DNA of 41,737 nt, from NCBI GenBank assembly GCA_018396435.1, contig JAGTRG010000009.1, positions 1-41,737 on the forward strand. Reading direction: 5' to 3'. This document shows, piece after piece, positions 23,472 to 33,014 of this stretch; the stretch's first letter is position 1; every line of letters begins with the position of its first letter. The notes below the pieces were generated by a model. That model worked only from the letters and a program-made list of their open reading frames with translations, was not told the DNA's origin and did not search any database. This DNA is from Candidatus Bathyarchaeota archaeon (GTDB lineage: Archaea > Thermoproteota > Bathyarchaeia > Bathyarchaeales > DTEX01). A program made the position numbers and the translations under genes.

Positions 23472-24749
23472 TTATTCTTCTAACGTGATTACTCCTCCGG
23501 AGTAGCTCCCAACATCAACGTACCGATATTCTCCACTAACAAGCTTAACAGTCCACACTGAGTAATCCTGAAACAGCTTATCTCCATTCTCATCAAACAT
23601 TGTTAATCCAGACACTCCATAGTAGTTCTTTGCAACTTCATCTAGGGCCGATCTGATAGCCTCGCCGTCATATACCCCGGCCCTGACAACAGCCCATCCA
23701 GCTAGCATGACAGCATCATAAAGATTTGCTGAGAAAACTGGCGGGTCAATCCCTGTCTTATCTTTATATTGGGAGGCAAACGCATGTAGCAGAGGGTTCT
23801 CTCTGAAGAGCGGCCTAGTTCCTAGAAGATTCGTCTTCTGGATGAAAGTGGCTATATCCTCTCCAAGTAGACCCATCGCCCCATGTATACCCTCGCTTGA
23901 GAACCATTTCAGAGATGCTAGATACGAGTCTTTTCTAGCGTGGCTGAGTATATTAACTCCATCGGTATCAAAAGTTATTATGACAATGCCCTCAACATCT
24001 TCCTGCCTGGCCCTAGCGCTTAATTGAGCAACTTCGCTAGCGAAATCTTCTCTTGTAACATCATACTTCATACCTATTGAAGCGCCGCCCAATGCTGAAA
24101 ACTCTCTTTCGAAGAAGTCCTCGAAGGCTACGCCATATTCGTCGTCCCTATGAAAAACTATCACTTTATTAATTCCCTGAGACTTAACTAGGGCTGCTAG
24201 AGCCTTTGCCTGCCCAGCGTCGGATCCAACAGTTCGGTAGATATAGTCGTCCGGTATCGCTAGGGTTGGGGCTGTTGAAGATGGTGATAAAACAACTATT
24301 TTATTATCATCAACGTAGCTTTTAATTGCTTTAACCTGAAAGCTGGCAGCTGGACCGATTATAACCTTTATTCCGGCTTGATGGAACGTTTGCACATTCG
24401 CTAGCGCTTGAGTATCTGTTGTTTTGTCATCTTGTATAATGGGGGTAAACTTGACCCTCATCCTGTATTTTTGCATTTCCTTATTCAAATCCTCAAAGGC
24501 CATCTCTACGACTGTTCTCCACTGGACCCCAACATCCGTGAGCGCGCCAGTTAATGGTAACGTAACACCTATACTATACTCCACTGTCTGATTCAGTTTA
24601 TTTATTTGACTTTGGAGCTGCGATATTTTCGTATTTAGATCCGCGTATGTTGTACTCATTACCGATGACGTATAAGCGTATGCTACACCGGCGCCTATAA
24701 CTAGACCTATCACTAGAAAGGCTAAAAGCCTAGGCATTTGCGCTGACAT
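23472..24749 (-). CDS. livK: Branched-chain amino-acid ABC transporter substrate-binding protein
   Basis: 425 residues. An uncleaved-looking N-terminal membrane segment (about 7-27) is followed by a short coiled coil (NTKISQLQSQINKLNQTV), then a type I periplasmic-binding fold starting SIGVTLPLTGALTDVGVQW. Core motifs include VIIGPAASFQVKA and SANLYDAVMLAGWAV. The anchor plus coiled coil would hold the binding domain off the membrane. A strong GGGAGG at 24760-24765 is 10 nt upstream, and the TATA lies at 24821-24833. It is first in the liv cluster. The ligand may be leucine-type amino acids or a related solute such as an amide. Confidence 0.9.
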   Translation of the reverse strand: MSAQMPRLLAFLVIGLVIGAGVAYAYTSSVMSTTYADLNTKISQLQSQINKLNQTVEYSIGVTLPLTGALTDVGVQWRTVVEMAFEDLNKEMQKYRMRVKFTPIIQDDKTTDTQALANVQTFHQAGIKVIIGPAASFQVKAIKSYVDDNKIVVLSPSSTAPTLAIPDDYIYRTVGSDAGQAKALAALVKSQGINKVIVFHRDDEYGVAFEDFFEREFSALGGASIGMKYDVTREDFASEVAQLSARARQEDVEGIVIITFDTDGVNILSHARKDSYLASLKWFSSEGIHGAMGLLGEDIATFIQKTNLLGTRPLFRENPLLHAFASQYKDKTGIDPPVFSANLYDAVMLAGWAVVRAGVYDGEAIRSALDEVAKNYYGVSGLTMFDENGDKLFQDYSVWTVKLVSGEYRYVDVGSYSGGVITLEE

Positions 24750-24759
24750 TAAATATTTT

Positions 24760-24833
24760 CCTCCCTCTTTTTCATTTTATTTAAAATTCTTCGGATTTAC
24801 GGAATAGTCTATATAATGTACTAAATATATAAG
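24760..24833 (-). promoter_or_regulatory. liv operon promoter and ribosome binding site
   Basis: Minus-strand TATA CTTATATATTTAG (24821-24833) predicts a start near 24797 and a 48-nt leader with the GGGAGG site at 24760-24765. A second TATATAATG-like element at about 24809-24817 is present. Confidence 0.55.
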
Positions 24834-24929
24834 CTTTCTGCTCGGCTAGAAAAATTAAAAACGTAAGGTATAAGAGGGAAATCTGTCTCTATTTCCGTAA
24901 GCGATTAACTATAGAATGAGATGTGGGAT

Positions 24930-25208
24930 ATGCCATTTAAGCGTAAAAGTAGGGGTCGCTCTAAGGGTCAGAAGGGTAAAAGCGATTATGTTCATTGCAG
25001 CGCATGCGGTGAGCTGGTTCCACGCGATAAAGCCAAGAAGGTTACGCGTCAAATATCGCTTGTTGACCCGGTTTTGGCTAAAGAGCTAAGGCAGAAGGGT
25101 GCTTACATATCGAGCCGGACTGAAACGCTATATTACTGCGTATCATGCGCTGTTCACAGGGGCATAGTTAAGGTTAGAGCTAGGGAAGAAAGAAGATTTA
25201 AGGCATGA
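24930..25208 (+). CDS. rps26e: Ribosomal protein S26e
   Basis: 92 residues, beginning MPFKRKSRGRSKGQKGK. Two CxxC pairs (HCSACGELVPRDKA and YYCVSCAVH) form the zinc site of S26e, and the tail (VKVRAREERRF) is basic. It sits near the mRNA exit on the small subunit. S26e is present in eukaryotes, Asgard and TACK archaea and missing from Euryarchaeota, so it is a useful taxonomic marker here. ATG 24921 in frame would add three residues unlike the family; I prefer 24930. Confidence 0.93.
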   Translation: MPFKRKSRGRSKGQKGKSDYVHCSACGELVPRDKAKKVTRQISLVDPVLAKELRQKGAYISSRTETLYYCVSCAVHRGIVKVRAREERRFKA

Positions 25209-25229
25209 ACTTAAAATCTTTTAAGCCCT

Positions 25230-25850
25230 TTAAGTCTTTTTTGAAACTCTTCTATGGAAGTATAGTACTCTCTGGGAGACTGTGATGTTTGACGCTATAG
25301 CTAAGATTATCACGCTTATTCTTAATGCTGGAAGGTCATCTCGTATGATGTTTATTATGCTTGCGATGGCAATTATTAAAATTCTCTCAGCGCGCTCTAT
25401 GATGCCCACGGTCTCCATCGGTATATCAGCGGCTTCAGACCTAGCTCTAGCGTAGCTTGTGAGAAGCGAACCTACTAGAGCCAGCAAACCCCATGATTGA
25501 TCGCATAAGCCTCCTAGGATTAATCCGCATATTACTGCAGCGTCAACATACCTGTCAAGCATGGAGTCTAGGAAGCCCCCTAGGACAGTTGTTTGTCCGT
25601 AAAGCCTAGCTAATGCCCCATCTAAAGCGTCGCATAAGCCAGAGGAAAGAAGCGTAATAAGAGCTAGGAGAAGAAGAATTCTATGCATTTGAGCTGGGGA
25701 GACGCCGGCAGCACAATACAGTATGCCGGATAATAAGCCTAAAATCGCTCCTAGAGCGCTCATAGAGTTCGGTTTAAAGCCAGCCTTATGCATCAGCTTG
25801 GCTTCTATGAAAACCCATTCCTGAACCTTATTTTTTAATTTAGTCAGCAT
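25230..25850 (-). CDS. CDP-alcohol phosphatidyltransferase, likely archaetidylinositol phosphate synthase
   Basis: 206 residues with about six membrane helices. The catalytic family motif DG..AR........G...D...D is complete: Asp74, Asp77-Gly, Ala81-Arg82, Gly92, Asp95 and Asp99 within CDALDGALARLYG and GGFLDSMLD. The enzyme transfers a CDP-activated lipid to a polar alcohol. Archaeal members of this length usually make archaetidylinositol phosphate from CDP-archaeol and inositol phosphate. It lies at the end of a minus-strand group with DUF89 and TPI, 27 bp after DUF89. Confidence 0.82.
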   Translation of the reverse strand: MLTKLKNKVQEWVFIEAKLMHKAGFKPNSMSALGAILGLLSGILYCAAGVSPAQMHRILLLLALITLLSSGLCDALDGALARLYGQTTVLGGFLDSMLDRYVDAAVICGLILGGLCDQSWGLLALVGSLLTSYARARSEAADIPMETVGIIERAERILIIAIASIINIIRDDLPALRISVIILAIASNITVSQRVLYFHRRVSKKT

Positions 25851-25877
25851 CTTTTGGTTTCCACGCCGTCACGGAGA

Positions 25878-26780
25878 TTAAGAGCCAATTCTTTTGCCCG
25901 GATATAATATTTTAGCGATATTCTTATTTCTTTCCACCCCGAAATAGCTGGCTACATTCACACATTTAGTTCTAAGCAGAAGCAGATGCGGAACCTTTAA
26001 ATCCATCTCCGTAATTGTTTCAGCGTTTCCCATGCCCTTAGCCACAACGAAATCTGCGGAATCATAAATTTTTAGGAAGCCCATGCTGCATTCAGGGAGA
26101 TAAAGACCCATCATATCCGTTCCGGTTGTAACTACTAAATCGGCCACTTTATCCATCCCAACGAATAGAGCGTCTTCCATAGTTGCATCGTTATAGACCG
26201 GTTCACCCTTAACTCCGACAACAACCCTTTTACATAGATTCCTTAGCTCTCTGACCAGTAATGCGTCAAATGCGATTTCACCAGCGTTGTCCGTTAGATA
26301 AACAACTAGGTTCGCCTTTCTCGCAATACTAAACGCCTCGGAAATGTCGTCTATCGCCAGATCATTCTCAGCTTCGCGGATAAGTTTTCCGAAATCTTTA
26401 AAGCTGAATGCATGTCCGGGAATATTGAATTCCATGATGTTGCCAACTATTGCGATTAGGCATGCTCTTTTAAATCTCAATTCGGGATTAGATTCCTCTG
26501 AAATTATTTTTTCCGCCAATGGAAGAAAATTCATCGCCTCCACATTGCTAGCTCTTTTCTTCTCGGCATATGGATCGGGGTTACAGGTCGCCTGTTTAAC
26601 TATTCTATCACGCATAGTGCCAAGTAAGGTTGGGATGGCATCCGGATTAAAATTTTTCGCCAGCATATCGAACAGCTGGGTTACTGCCTTAAACCTAAGG
26701 TTTGGATCCTCTGTAGCTTCAAGTATCTCCATGTAGCCTCTATGAAATAGGCATAAGGCGCAGTCTACTCCAACCTTCAA
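25878..26780 (-). CDS. DUF89 damage-control phosphatase family
   Basis: 300 residues. Short DUF89 form: N-terminal CALC (Cys7, Cys10), then a helical region, and the metal-site motifs VVYLTDNAGEIAFDALLV, VVVGVKGEPVYNDAT and DFVVAKGMGNAE. Family members are metal-dependent phosphatases that remove damaged or excess phosphometabolites, some in sugar and cofactor pools. The archaeal subgroup with the CxxC is not assigned a substrate. It follows TPI closely, which fits clean-up of phosphorylated sugars (inference). Start is TTG. Confidence 0.85.
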   Translation of the reverse strand: MKVGVDCALCLFHRGYMEILEATEDPNLRFKAVTQLFDMLAKNFNPDAIPTLLGTMRDRIVKQATCNPDPYAEKKRASNVEAMNFLPLAEKIISEESNPELRFKRACLIAIVGNIMEFNIPGHAFSFKDFGKLIREAENDLAIDDISEAFSIARKANLVVYLTDNAGEIAFDALLVRELRNLCKRVVVGVKGEPVYNDATMEDALFVGMDKVADLVVTTGTDMMGLYLPECSMGFLKIYDSADFVVAKGMGNAETITEMDLKVPHLLLLRTKCVNVASYFGVERNKNIAKILYPGKRIGS

Positions 26781-26800
26781 GAGACTTCCCGATCCCTATT

Positions 26801-27577
<777 letters not shown>

Positions 27578-27937
27578 TTACCCATAGAACGATGGTTTAT
27601 CGCGTGGAATTTCCTGCATCTGCTGCTCAGCTGATTTCTTTGCATCCTCTAAGAGGCTGTCGAATGTTTCATCCAGCTCAGAGATGTATGATTCAAGGGC
27701 TTCCACGTAAAGCAGTAATGCCCTAATGAAGTCGCTTACGCTGTTGCTGTAATCAAGCACTGCGCTAAGGAAATCTATTTCTTTTTTGTCTTTAATGTTT
27801 ATGTCCTTTCTGATATTTTCAAGCATCTCATAGAAGCATTTTTCCTCGATCTTAAGCAGGTCCGATTTGAGGTTTATGTAAGCCTTCAGATTCTCCAGAG
27901 TTTTCCTTATAGATTTTCTCCCAATTGGCTCCGCCAA
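27578..27937 (-). CDS. Helical hypothetical protein
   Basis: 119 residues, predicted all-helical with several amphipathic stretches (LKAYINLKSDLLKIEEKCF, LYVEALESYISELDETFDSL). No membrane segment, no metal motif, one cysteine. Not recognised. It precedes the TPI group on the same strand by 99 bp, with no clear TATA box in the spacer to the divergent Nudix gene. Confidence 0.55.
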   Translation of the reverse strand: MAEPIGRKSIRKTLENLKAYINLKSDLLKIEEKCFYEMLENIRKDINIKDKKEIDFLSAVLDYSNSVSDFIRALLLYVEALESYISELDETFDSLLEDAKKSAEQQMQEIPRDKPSFYG

Positions 27938-28168
27938 GACGGTAACCTTCTATATGCCATTAGGTAGAATCTTGAATAATGGTTGGGTTATATTATTTGC
28001 TAATAGCTCTATGTATCTCCATAAGTTTTTCATATAAAGATGATGGAAGTAAAATAGTTCGAATTATAACATTTTCCATGATGAACCGCATAATTTGAAG
28101 ACGCTTATTTTTAAATGGAAGCTAATCTTATTAGGGTTGAGAAGGGGGATATTTACGGGAAAGGGCAG

Positions 28169-28627
28169 ATGGCGCGTATGGGGAACCGTGCGAATGTTAA
28201 GAGAACCTATCCGGAAATGCCGCTTGTAGGGGTGGGTGCAGTGATTCAGCTGAACGATCGGATTCTATTAATACGAAGGGCGAACGATCCGGGAAAAGGG
28301 CTCTGGTCCATACCTGGAGGGCTTGTTGAGGCTGGTGAGACCCTTAGGGAGGCTGCGAAACGTGAGGTTGAGGAGGAAACTGGCGTAGCGGTTGAAATAG
28401 GCGATCTATTAGACGTTATTGAGAATATTGTTCGCGATGAAAGCGGCAGAGTGAAATTTCATTATATTCTTGTGGATTTTAAGGCTAAACCTCTTTCTGA
28501 GAGTATAGATATAACTCCATCGTCAGAAGCTTTAGAAGCCGGCTGGTTCGCTCCGGAAGAGATCAGAAATTTACCTTTAACTCAAACTGCAAGAAAGCTG
28601 CTTAGAAAGATCGGCATAGAAATATGA
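28169..28627 (+). CDS. Nudix hydrolase (ADP-ribose pyrophosphatase-like)
   Basis: 152 residues from ATG 28169. The Nudix box is complete: GGLVEAGETLREAAKREVEEETGV, giving G-x5-E-x7-REVEEETG. The LVGVGAVIQLNDRILLIRRANDPGKGLWSIPGG opening is typical of archaeal ADP-ribose or (d)NTP-sugar hydrolases. An in-frame ATG at 28115 is possible, but the TATA-like TTATTTTTAA at 28104-28113 directly abuts it, and homologues start near the later ATG; AAAGGG stands just before 28169. It converges with polB. Substrate not assignable. Confidence 0.85.
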   Translation: MARMGNRANVKRTYPEMPLVGVGAVIQLNDRILLIRRANDPGKGLWSIPGGLVEAGETLREAAKREVEEETGVAVEIGDLLDVIENIVRDESGRVKFHYILVDFKAKPLSESIDITPSSEALEAGWFAPEEIRNLPLTQTARKLLRKIGIEI

Positions 28628-28670
28628 TTTTTATCTGGGTTAACTGGATGCATGGCATTTCTTTATAATT

Positions 28671-28702
28671 TTGTAAAAATTACAAGGTTGTAAAAATTAC
28701 AA
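28671..28702. repeat. Twin 15-bp palindromes between convergent genes
   Basis: TTGTAAAAATTACAA occurs at 28671-28685 and again at 28688-28702, a 17-bp period. Each copy is a perfect inverted repeat (TTGTAA-AAA-TTACAA). It lies between the 3' ends of the Nudix and polB genes, so it is not an ordinary promoter operator. Confidence 0.8.
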
Positions 28703-28728
28703 ATCTGAAGCTGTGTCCATTACTTCTG

Positions 28729-31437
28729 TTACATGAACTGCTCCAGCCTTGTTAACCCTATTATTTCATCGAATTCTAAGTTTAATGCGTCAAGAACTTG
28801 ATCAAATGTTGTTCTCAGGTATCCTATGTATTTGTCGACATCTATCTCTTTAGATGCAGCCAGCTGAACGGGTTTGACAAATGGTTCCCTAGTGATTTTG
28901 ACAAATTTTATCGTGTCGCCAGCCTTAATTTCAATGCCCTTAGCTTGCAGTATTAGGGCTGCCTTTACATGCTGCGGTGTTGTCTTATCGTATGCCTCCG
29001 GAACTTTTCCAAGAACGACCTCGAACGCTAAGTCATTTATGTCCTCCCACTCTCGATTTTTAAGTTTCATGTAGCATTCCCGTATTATTCTTTCAATATC
29101 TTTCTTCGCAACCTCGAATTCCGCTGGTGTTTTCACTCGGCTCAGCCTATCCTCGATTGCATCGAAGTATCTCTTTATGAAGGGCGGTATGTGGCGCTTC
29201 TTGCCCGTGAGCCCCTTAACGTCAACGCCGCCATCCTCAAAGACACCTAAATAATTCTTTTTCCTAGAGCTTAGAACCGTATAGCGATAGATCTTATCGG
29301 CTTCAAGCTCCATTCCCAGCGTTTTCTCAGCCCATTCTACGAGAGATCTAATCTGCTCTCTGTTTGGATTCTTGAGAAATAAGCTGTCCGTGTCGCCGTA
29401 TATCACCTCTATCCCTAATTCGCGCGCTTTATTTATCGTCTGAGTGATTATGTTTCTCCCTATTGCCGATGTCGCTTCAGCCGCGGGTGGGCAATAAAGA
29501 TCGAAGACTTCAGCTCCAAAAACGCCGTAGGATGCATTTAGGATGACTTTTAATGCGCTCTGTATCACGCTATACCAGTTCCGCTGCTCACTTAGAAGAG
29601 ATTTATCTTTAGCCTTTGGCTTATACCATCCGACCCTCAAGTCTCTGAGCGAACCTATAAGGGCGCTTTCAAGAGCCCTATGTTTCTTACATATCCAATG
29701 CGGGGTTCCCGGAACGAGGTTATCCCTGCATTCCTCATGCACGCAACGAACGGTTTGATAACCTAGGTTATAGACTTTAATTATTGATGGGTATAGGCTT
29801 TGGAAGTCCATCACAGCCACGTTAAAGTGAACTCCCGGCATCGGTTTAACAACTATTGCACCCATGTACTTCTTACCCTTAATAATGGCCTTTGTCGCCG
29901 TTGTTCCCCTAGCCTCAATTATATCCTCATCGTTTGGAATAAGCATGTTTCTTCTTCGATGTTCATACTGCATGAAGCTACGGATCCATCTTGAAACACC
30001 CTGTCGGCTCACATCCTCCATGGGCATGCGGCTGATCCTAGTTAAAACCATAAGGAGCTTCATCACTAAGTCGTCGTCAAATGATGTAAGCGCGAAGGTT
30101 ATTTCAGCGTCATTAAGGCAATATTTGGCAAGTTCAGCGTAAGAAACCTCGGAAACCGGCTTCGAAAGCTCCAGCTTCGACCTTCCAATTAAAGCCTCCG
30201 CAACCTCATCTAGGGTTACATTACGGTATTTCTGGGCGAAAGCGTATATTTGAATTGACCTGTTCAGAAAGAACCTATATAGATCTATGTGAACGCTATA
30301 TTTTAATGAGCAGATTTTTTGGCCTTTTTCTATTGGAACCTCGCTTCTTGAGAAGCCTAGGTTTTTAGCCCTATGATATAGATAGTTTAGGTCGAAGTCG
30401 TCCCCATTAAATGTTATAATGAACGGATAATCGTTTAGAACATTAAAAATTGATTGAAGCAAATCCTTCTCTGACTCGTAAAATTCTATGGATGCATCGC
30501 CTAATGAACTCATGTCGCCTTCTTCGATCCCTTCGCGCTTTAACAGCAGAACTCTTTTCCTCCCATCTGAGCTAACTAAGGAGGTGCATATTACCGGTTG
30601 GGAAGCCTCCTCTGGGTCTGGAACACGAGTCGCAACAGGTGAGTAAACTTCTATGTCGAGACTAACACGACGCATTTTAGGAGCAGGATACTCTAGTAGT
30701 CTAGCCCAAAACTCCATGTATGGGGAAAGATCGCTGGGTTCGCTCTTAACGTGAATTAGATTTTCAATAACTTGCTTAACTGCTTTCTCAGACTCTTCAT
30801 GCATGTATGGAATCAGTTCGCCGCTTTCAATTTTATAGAGCATGCCTGGAAGTAAGCCTCTGTCGTAAATGTAACACTGATAATACTTGATTGCTGCTTC
30901 CCAAACCTTTACTTCATTATTATTCCCGAAAATCAAAGGGTAATCTTCAGGTATTATATCCCTTAGACAACCTTTAGGCCGTCCACCTATAGCCAGAGGA
31001 TCTCTAGCGACAACCTTTGTTACCTTAATATTTCTATCGTATAGCGCATCGTATTTCTCGTTAACTTCAAAGTGATCAAAACTCGGATGATTAACCACCC
31101 TCTCCAGCCTTTGGAGTTCTTCAGGCGGAATATTTGTGAAAAGATATGGCTTATGACCAGTATTGTCATGCCAGACGTATATGCGTTGGGAGACGGGCTC
31201 ATAAAGCTTTACATAGGCAGAAGCCCTTGAGCCATCGTAACCGACTGAGACAAGATATGACGGAGGGAGATCTCTAGGGGCGAGATCCTCTCTAGCTATA
31301 ATTTGCTGCTCCTCCATCGATTCTTCAATCTCTTCTTCCCCTACTTCCTCTTGGGATTCTGATGGCGCGCGCTCATTAATTTTCTTATTTCCGCCGCCGA
31401 AGAGGCTGCAGAACTCATCTAGGCTTTTTTGGGGCAT
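28729..31437 (-). CDS. polB: Family B DNA polymerase
   Basis: 902 residues. Exonuclease motifs: SLDIEVYSP (Asp261, Glu263), FNGDDFDLNYLYHR (from 343), Y-x3-D with Tyr439 and Asp443. Polymerase motifs: A DFQSLYPSI (544-552), B KVILNASYGVFGAE (630-643), C YGDTDS (680-685). All catalytic acids are present, so it should be an active proofreading replicase. Residues 565-586 hold Cys565, Cys570, Cys583 and His586, a likely zinc site between motifs A and B. The N-terminal 60 residues are an acidic, disordered extension starting QKSLDEFC, reminiscent of a PCNA-binding motif. A TATA at 31471-31480 precedes it. Confidence 0.95.
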   Translation of the reverse strand: MPQKSLDEFCSLFGGGNKKINERAPSESQEEVGEEEIEESMEEQQIIAREDLAPRDLPPSYLVSVGYDGSRASAYVKLYEPVSQRIYVWHDNTGHKPYLFTNIPPEELQRLERVVNHPSFDHFEVNEKYDALYDRNIKVTKVVARDPLAIGGRPKGCLRDIIPEDYPLIFGNNNEVKVWEAAIKYYQCYIYDRGLLPGMLYKIESGELIPYMHEESEKAVKQVIENLIHVKSEPSDLSPYMEFWARLLEYPAPKMRRVSLDIEVYSPVATRVPDPEEASQPVICTSLVSSDGRKRVLLLKREGIEEGDMSSLGDASIEFYESEKDLLQSIFNVLNDYPFIITFNGDDFDLNYLYHRAKNLGFSRSEVPIEKGQKICSLKYSVHIDLYRFFLNRSIQIYAFAQKYRNVTLDEVAEALIGRSKLELSKPVSEVSYAELAKYCLNDAEITFALTSFDDDLVMKLLMVLTRISRMPMEDVSRQGVSRWIRSFMQYEHRRRNMLIPNDEDIIEARGTTATKAIIKGKKYMGAIVVKPMPGVHFNVAVMDFQSLYPSIIKVYNLGYQTVRCVHEECRDNLVPGTPHWICKKHRALESALIGSLRDLRVGWYKPKAKDKSLLSEQRNWYSVIQSALKVILNASYGVFGAEVFDLYCPPAAEATSAIGRNIITQTINKARELGIEVIYGDTDSLFLKNPNREQIRSLVEWAEKTLGMELEADKIYRYTVLSSRKKNYLGVFEDGGVDVKGLTGKKRHIPPFIKRYFDAIEDRLSRVKTPAEFEVAKKDIERIIRECYMKLKNREWEDINDLAFEVVLGKVPEAYDKTTPQHVKAALILQAKGIEIKAGDTIKFVKITREPFVKPVQLAASKEIDVDKYIGYLRTTFDQVLDALNLEFDEIIGLTRLEQFM

Positions 31438-31470
31438 TCTCCAATATCCATAATATTATTGAACTAGCAT

Positions 31471-31503
31471 GGATTTAAAACTTCTGAAGCTAACTTTTTA
31501 AGC
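31471..31503. promoter_or_regulatory. Divergent promoters of polB and the DedA-like gene
   Basis: Minus-strand TTTTAAATCC (31471-31480) lies about 38 bp before the polB ATG. Plus-strand CTTTTTAAGC (31494-31503) lies about 40 bp before the DedA-like start. Confidence 0.45.
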
Positions 31504-31538
31504 TCAGAGATCAAAAGATCATTATCGTTGGTGCCAGA

Positions 31539-32186
31539 ATGTTAGGCTATGAAACTGCCCAGCAAGACTTTTCGTGGCTTAAAGAATTAAGCGTTTGGCT
31601 AAATAATTTGGCGATGCAATATGGCTACTTAGGCGTATTCATTGTAAGTTTTTTAGGAGCCGCATCCATACTGATCCCGATACCATACACGATATTAATA
31701 TTTACACTGGGCAAAATATTGGATCCAAATCTGCTCGCGATCTCAGCTGGAGCTGGAGCGGCTGCAGGCGAATTCTTCGGCTACATGATGGGATATTGTG
31801 GAAGAGCCCTTGTGACCGATGAGAGAAGGAGAAAAATGGATTATATGCTGAAGGTTTTCGATAAGTATGGTCCGCTGACGATCTTTATTTTTGCGTTAAC
31901 GCCGCTTCCAGACGACCTTCTCTTTATACCTCTTGGAATAATGCGTTACAGCTTCATTAAGACTTTTATACCATGCATAATTGGGAAAATGGCCATGAGT
32001 TTTATATTGGCCTACGGTGGACGGTTATCCATAAGTTTCATAGAAGCAATTTTCGGCGGTGAAGAAGGCGGCTTATGGACGGCAATGATAACTACGGTTC
32101 TTTTGGTCATAATAGTGGTTGTTATGCTTAAAGTGGATTGGGAAAAAATATTTCCGATTGAAGAGAAAACGAGGGAACCTTCATAA
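31539..32186 (+). CDS. DedA/VTT-domain membrane protein
   Basis: 215 residues with about five hydrophobic segments. It has the SNARE-associated/VTT pattern: YGYLGVFIVSFLGAASILIPIPYTILIF, then AGAGAAAGEFFGYMMGYCGRAL and the late LTPLPDDLLFIPLGIMRYSF. DedA and related proteins move lipids or lipid carriers across the membrane (polyprenyl phosphate recycling in bacteria). Given the cis-prenyltransferase in the window, a lipid-carrier role is attractive but is inference. Start ATG has GGTG 8 nt upstream. Confidence 0.8.
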   Translation: MLGYETAQQDFSWLKELSVWLNNLAMQYGYLGVFIVSFLGAASILIPIPYTILIFTLGKILDPNLLAISAGAGAAAGEFFGYMMGYCGRALVTDERRRKMDYMLKVFDKYGPLTIFIFALTPLPDDLLFIPLGIMRYSFIKTFIPCIIGKMAMSFILAYGGRLSISFIEAIFGGEEGGLWTAMITTVLLVIIVVVMLKVDWEKIFPIEEKTREPS

Positions 32187-32332
32187 TTCATAATCGATAA
32201 GCATCTTTTTGAGTCGCAATTATTCTAGGTTAATATTATATATTCATTATACAGATTTAAATATACATAAACTTTATCATTCACAATTATAAATAATTAT
32301 ATTGAGACTTTCAATTTAACAGGAGATTTAAA

Positions 32333-32440
32333 ATGAAAGCAAAATATTTGGTGCCAACAATGATCATCTTTATGTCAGCCGCCCTCCTCATTTCGCCATA
32401 TTTCTTCCTACTCCTCATAGCGTTAGTTGTGGAATCCTAA
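32333..32440 (+). CDS. 35-residue single-span membrane peptide
   Basis: Begins MKAKYLVPTMIIFMSAALLI and is almost wholly hydrophobic after residue 6, ending VVES. AGGAG at 32321-32325 is 7 nt before the ATG, and AT-rich DNA with TATA-like TTTAAATATA lies near 32256-32265. A good ribosome binding site, a sensible start and one clean transmembrane span support a real small gene. Function unknown. Confidence 0.5.
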   Translation: MKAKYLVPTMIIFMSAALLISPYFFLLLIALVVES

Positions 32441-32916
32441 GAAAAGTGGAGAGATCCTGTTAAAGCGAGGGCGGATGGCGCTACAACGTAAGCGTATTAT
32501 AAACCCTCGTATTTTCTGTTTAGACAATCAATCAAACACACGAGCGACTTAAACCTTAATTTACACCACAAAATCTTATAAGGAGAAGCTACTAAGAATG
32601 TACGATCTTCGGAGAGGGTGAAAAGAGAGAGTTCTATGCGCGACAGCCAAAGCGCAGCTACTATCGACTGTAACCTTTTTCTTTTGCAGCGAGTTGCGGG
32701 TGAAGCATGGGAGCAGCTAAAACAATAAAGTTTGCTAAGCCTGAGCTGTTTTAGATCAGAAAACTTCATTCCGCATAAGCGGAAGTTTGAAGGTTTCTCC
32801 GTTACGGGTTTAAGGTTTTCCAGCAGTCAGTAATTTTATGAAATCCTTCAGTGGAATCCCATTAACACCTCTGGAGGCTTCTTTTCAGCCATCCTTAAAA
32901 CTCTCATCCCTGATTT

Positions 32917-32969
32917 AAAATTGCTACAGTTGTTATCCCTAAGAAAAAAATTGCTACTGTAGCAATTTT
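32917..32969 (+). promoter_or_regulatory. Triple-repeat candidate operator of the GH36 gene
   Basis: AAAATTGCTAC occurs at 32917-32927 and at 32947-32957, exactly 30 bp apart, and its perfect inverse GTAGCAATTTT follows at 32959-32969 after one base. The last two form an 11+1+11 perfect palindrome. The array ends about 46 bp before the TATA box, a position suited to an activator or a looping repressor. Confidence 0.65.
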
Positions 32970-33014
32970 ATTGGCGCGATTAGCTTATCCCTAGATCTGC
33001 TCAAAATCACTAAT

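Noticed and set aside
32497-32769. Minus-strand 90-residue frame
   Set aside because: Cys/Ser/Leu-rich composition without a domain, no ribosome binding site or TATA, and located between regulatory DNA and the 35-residue peptide gene.
32810-32884. Short minus-strand frame KEASRGVNG... as a gene
   Set aside because: Only 24 codons between stops with no start; at most a relic of a lost gene.
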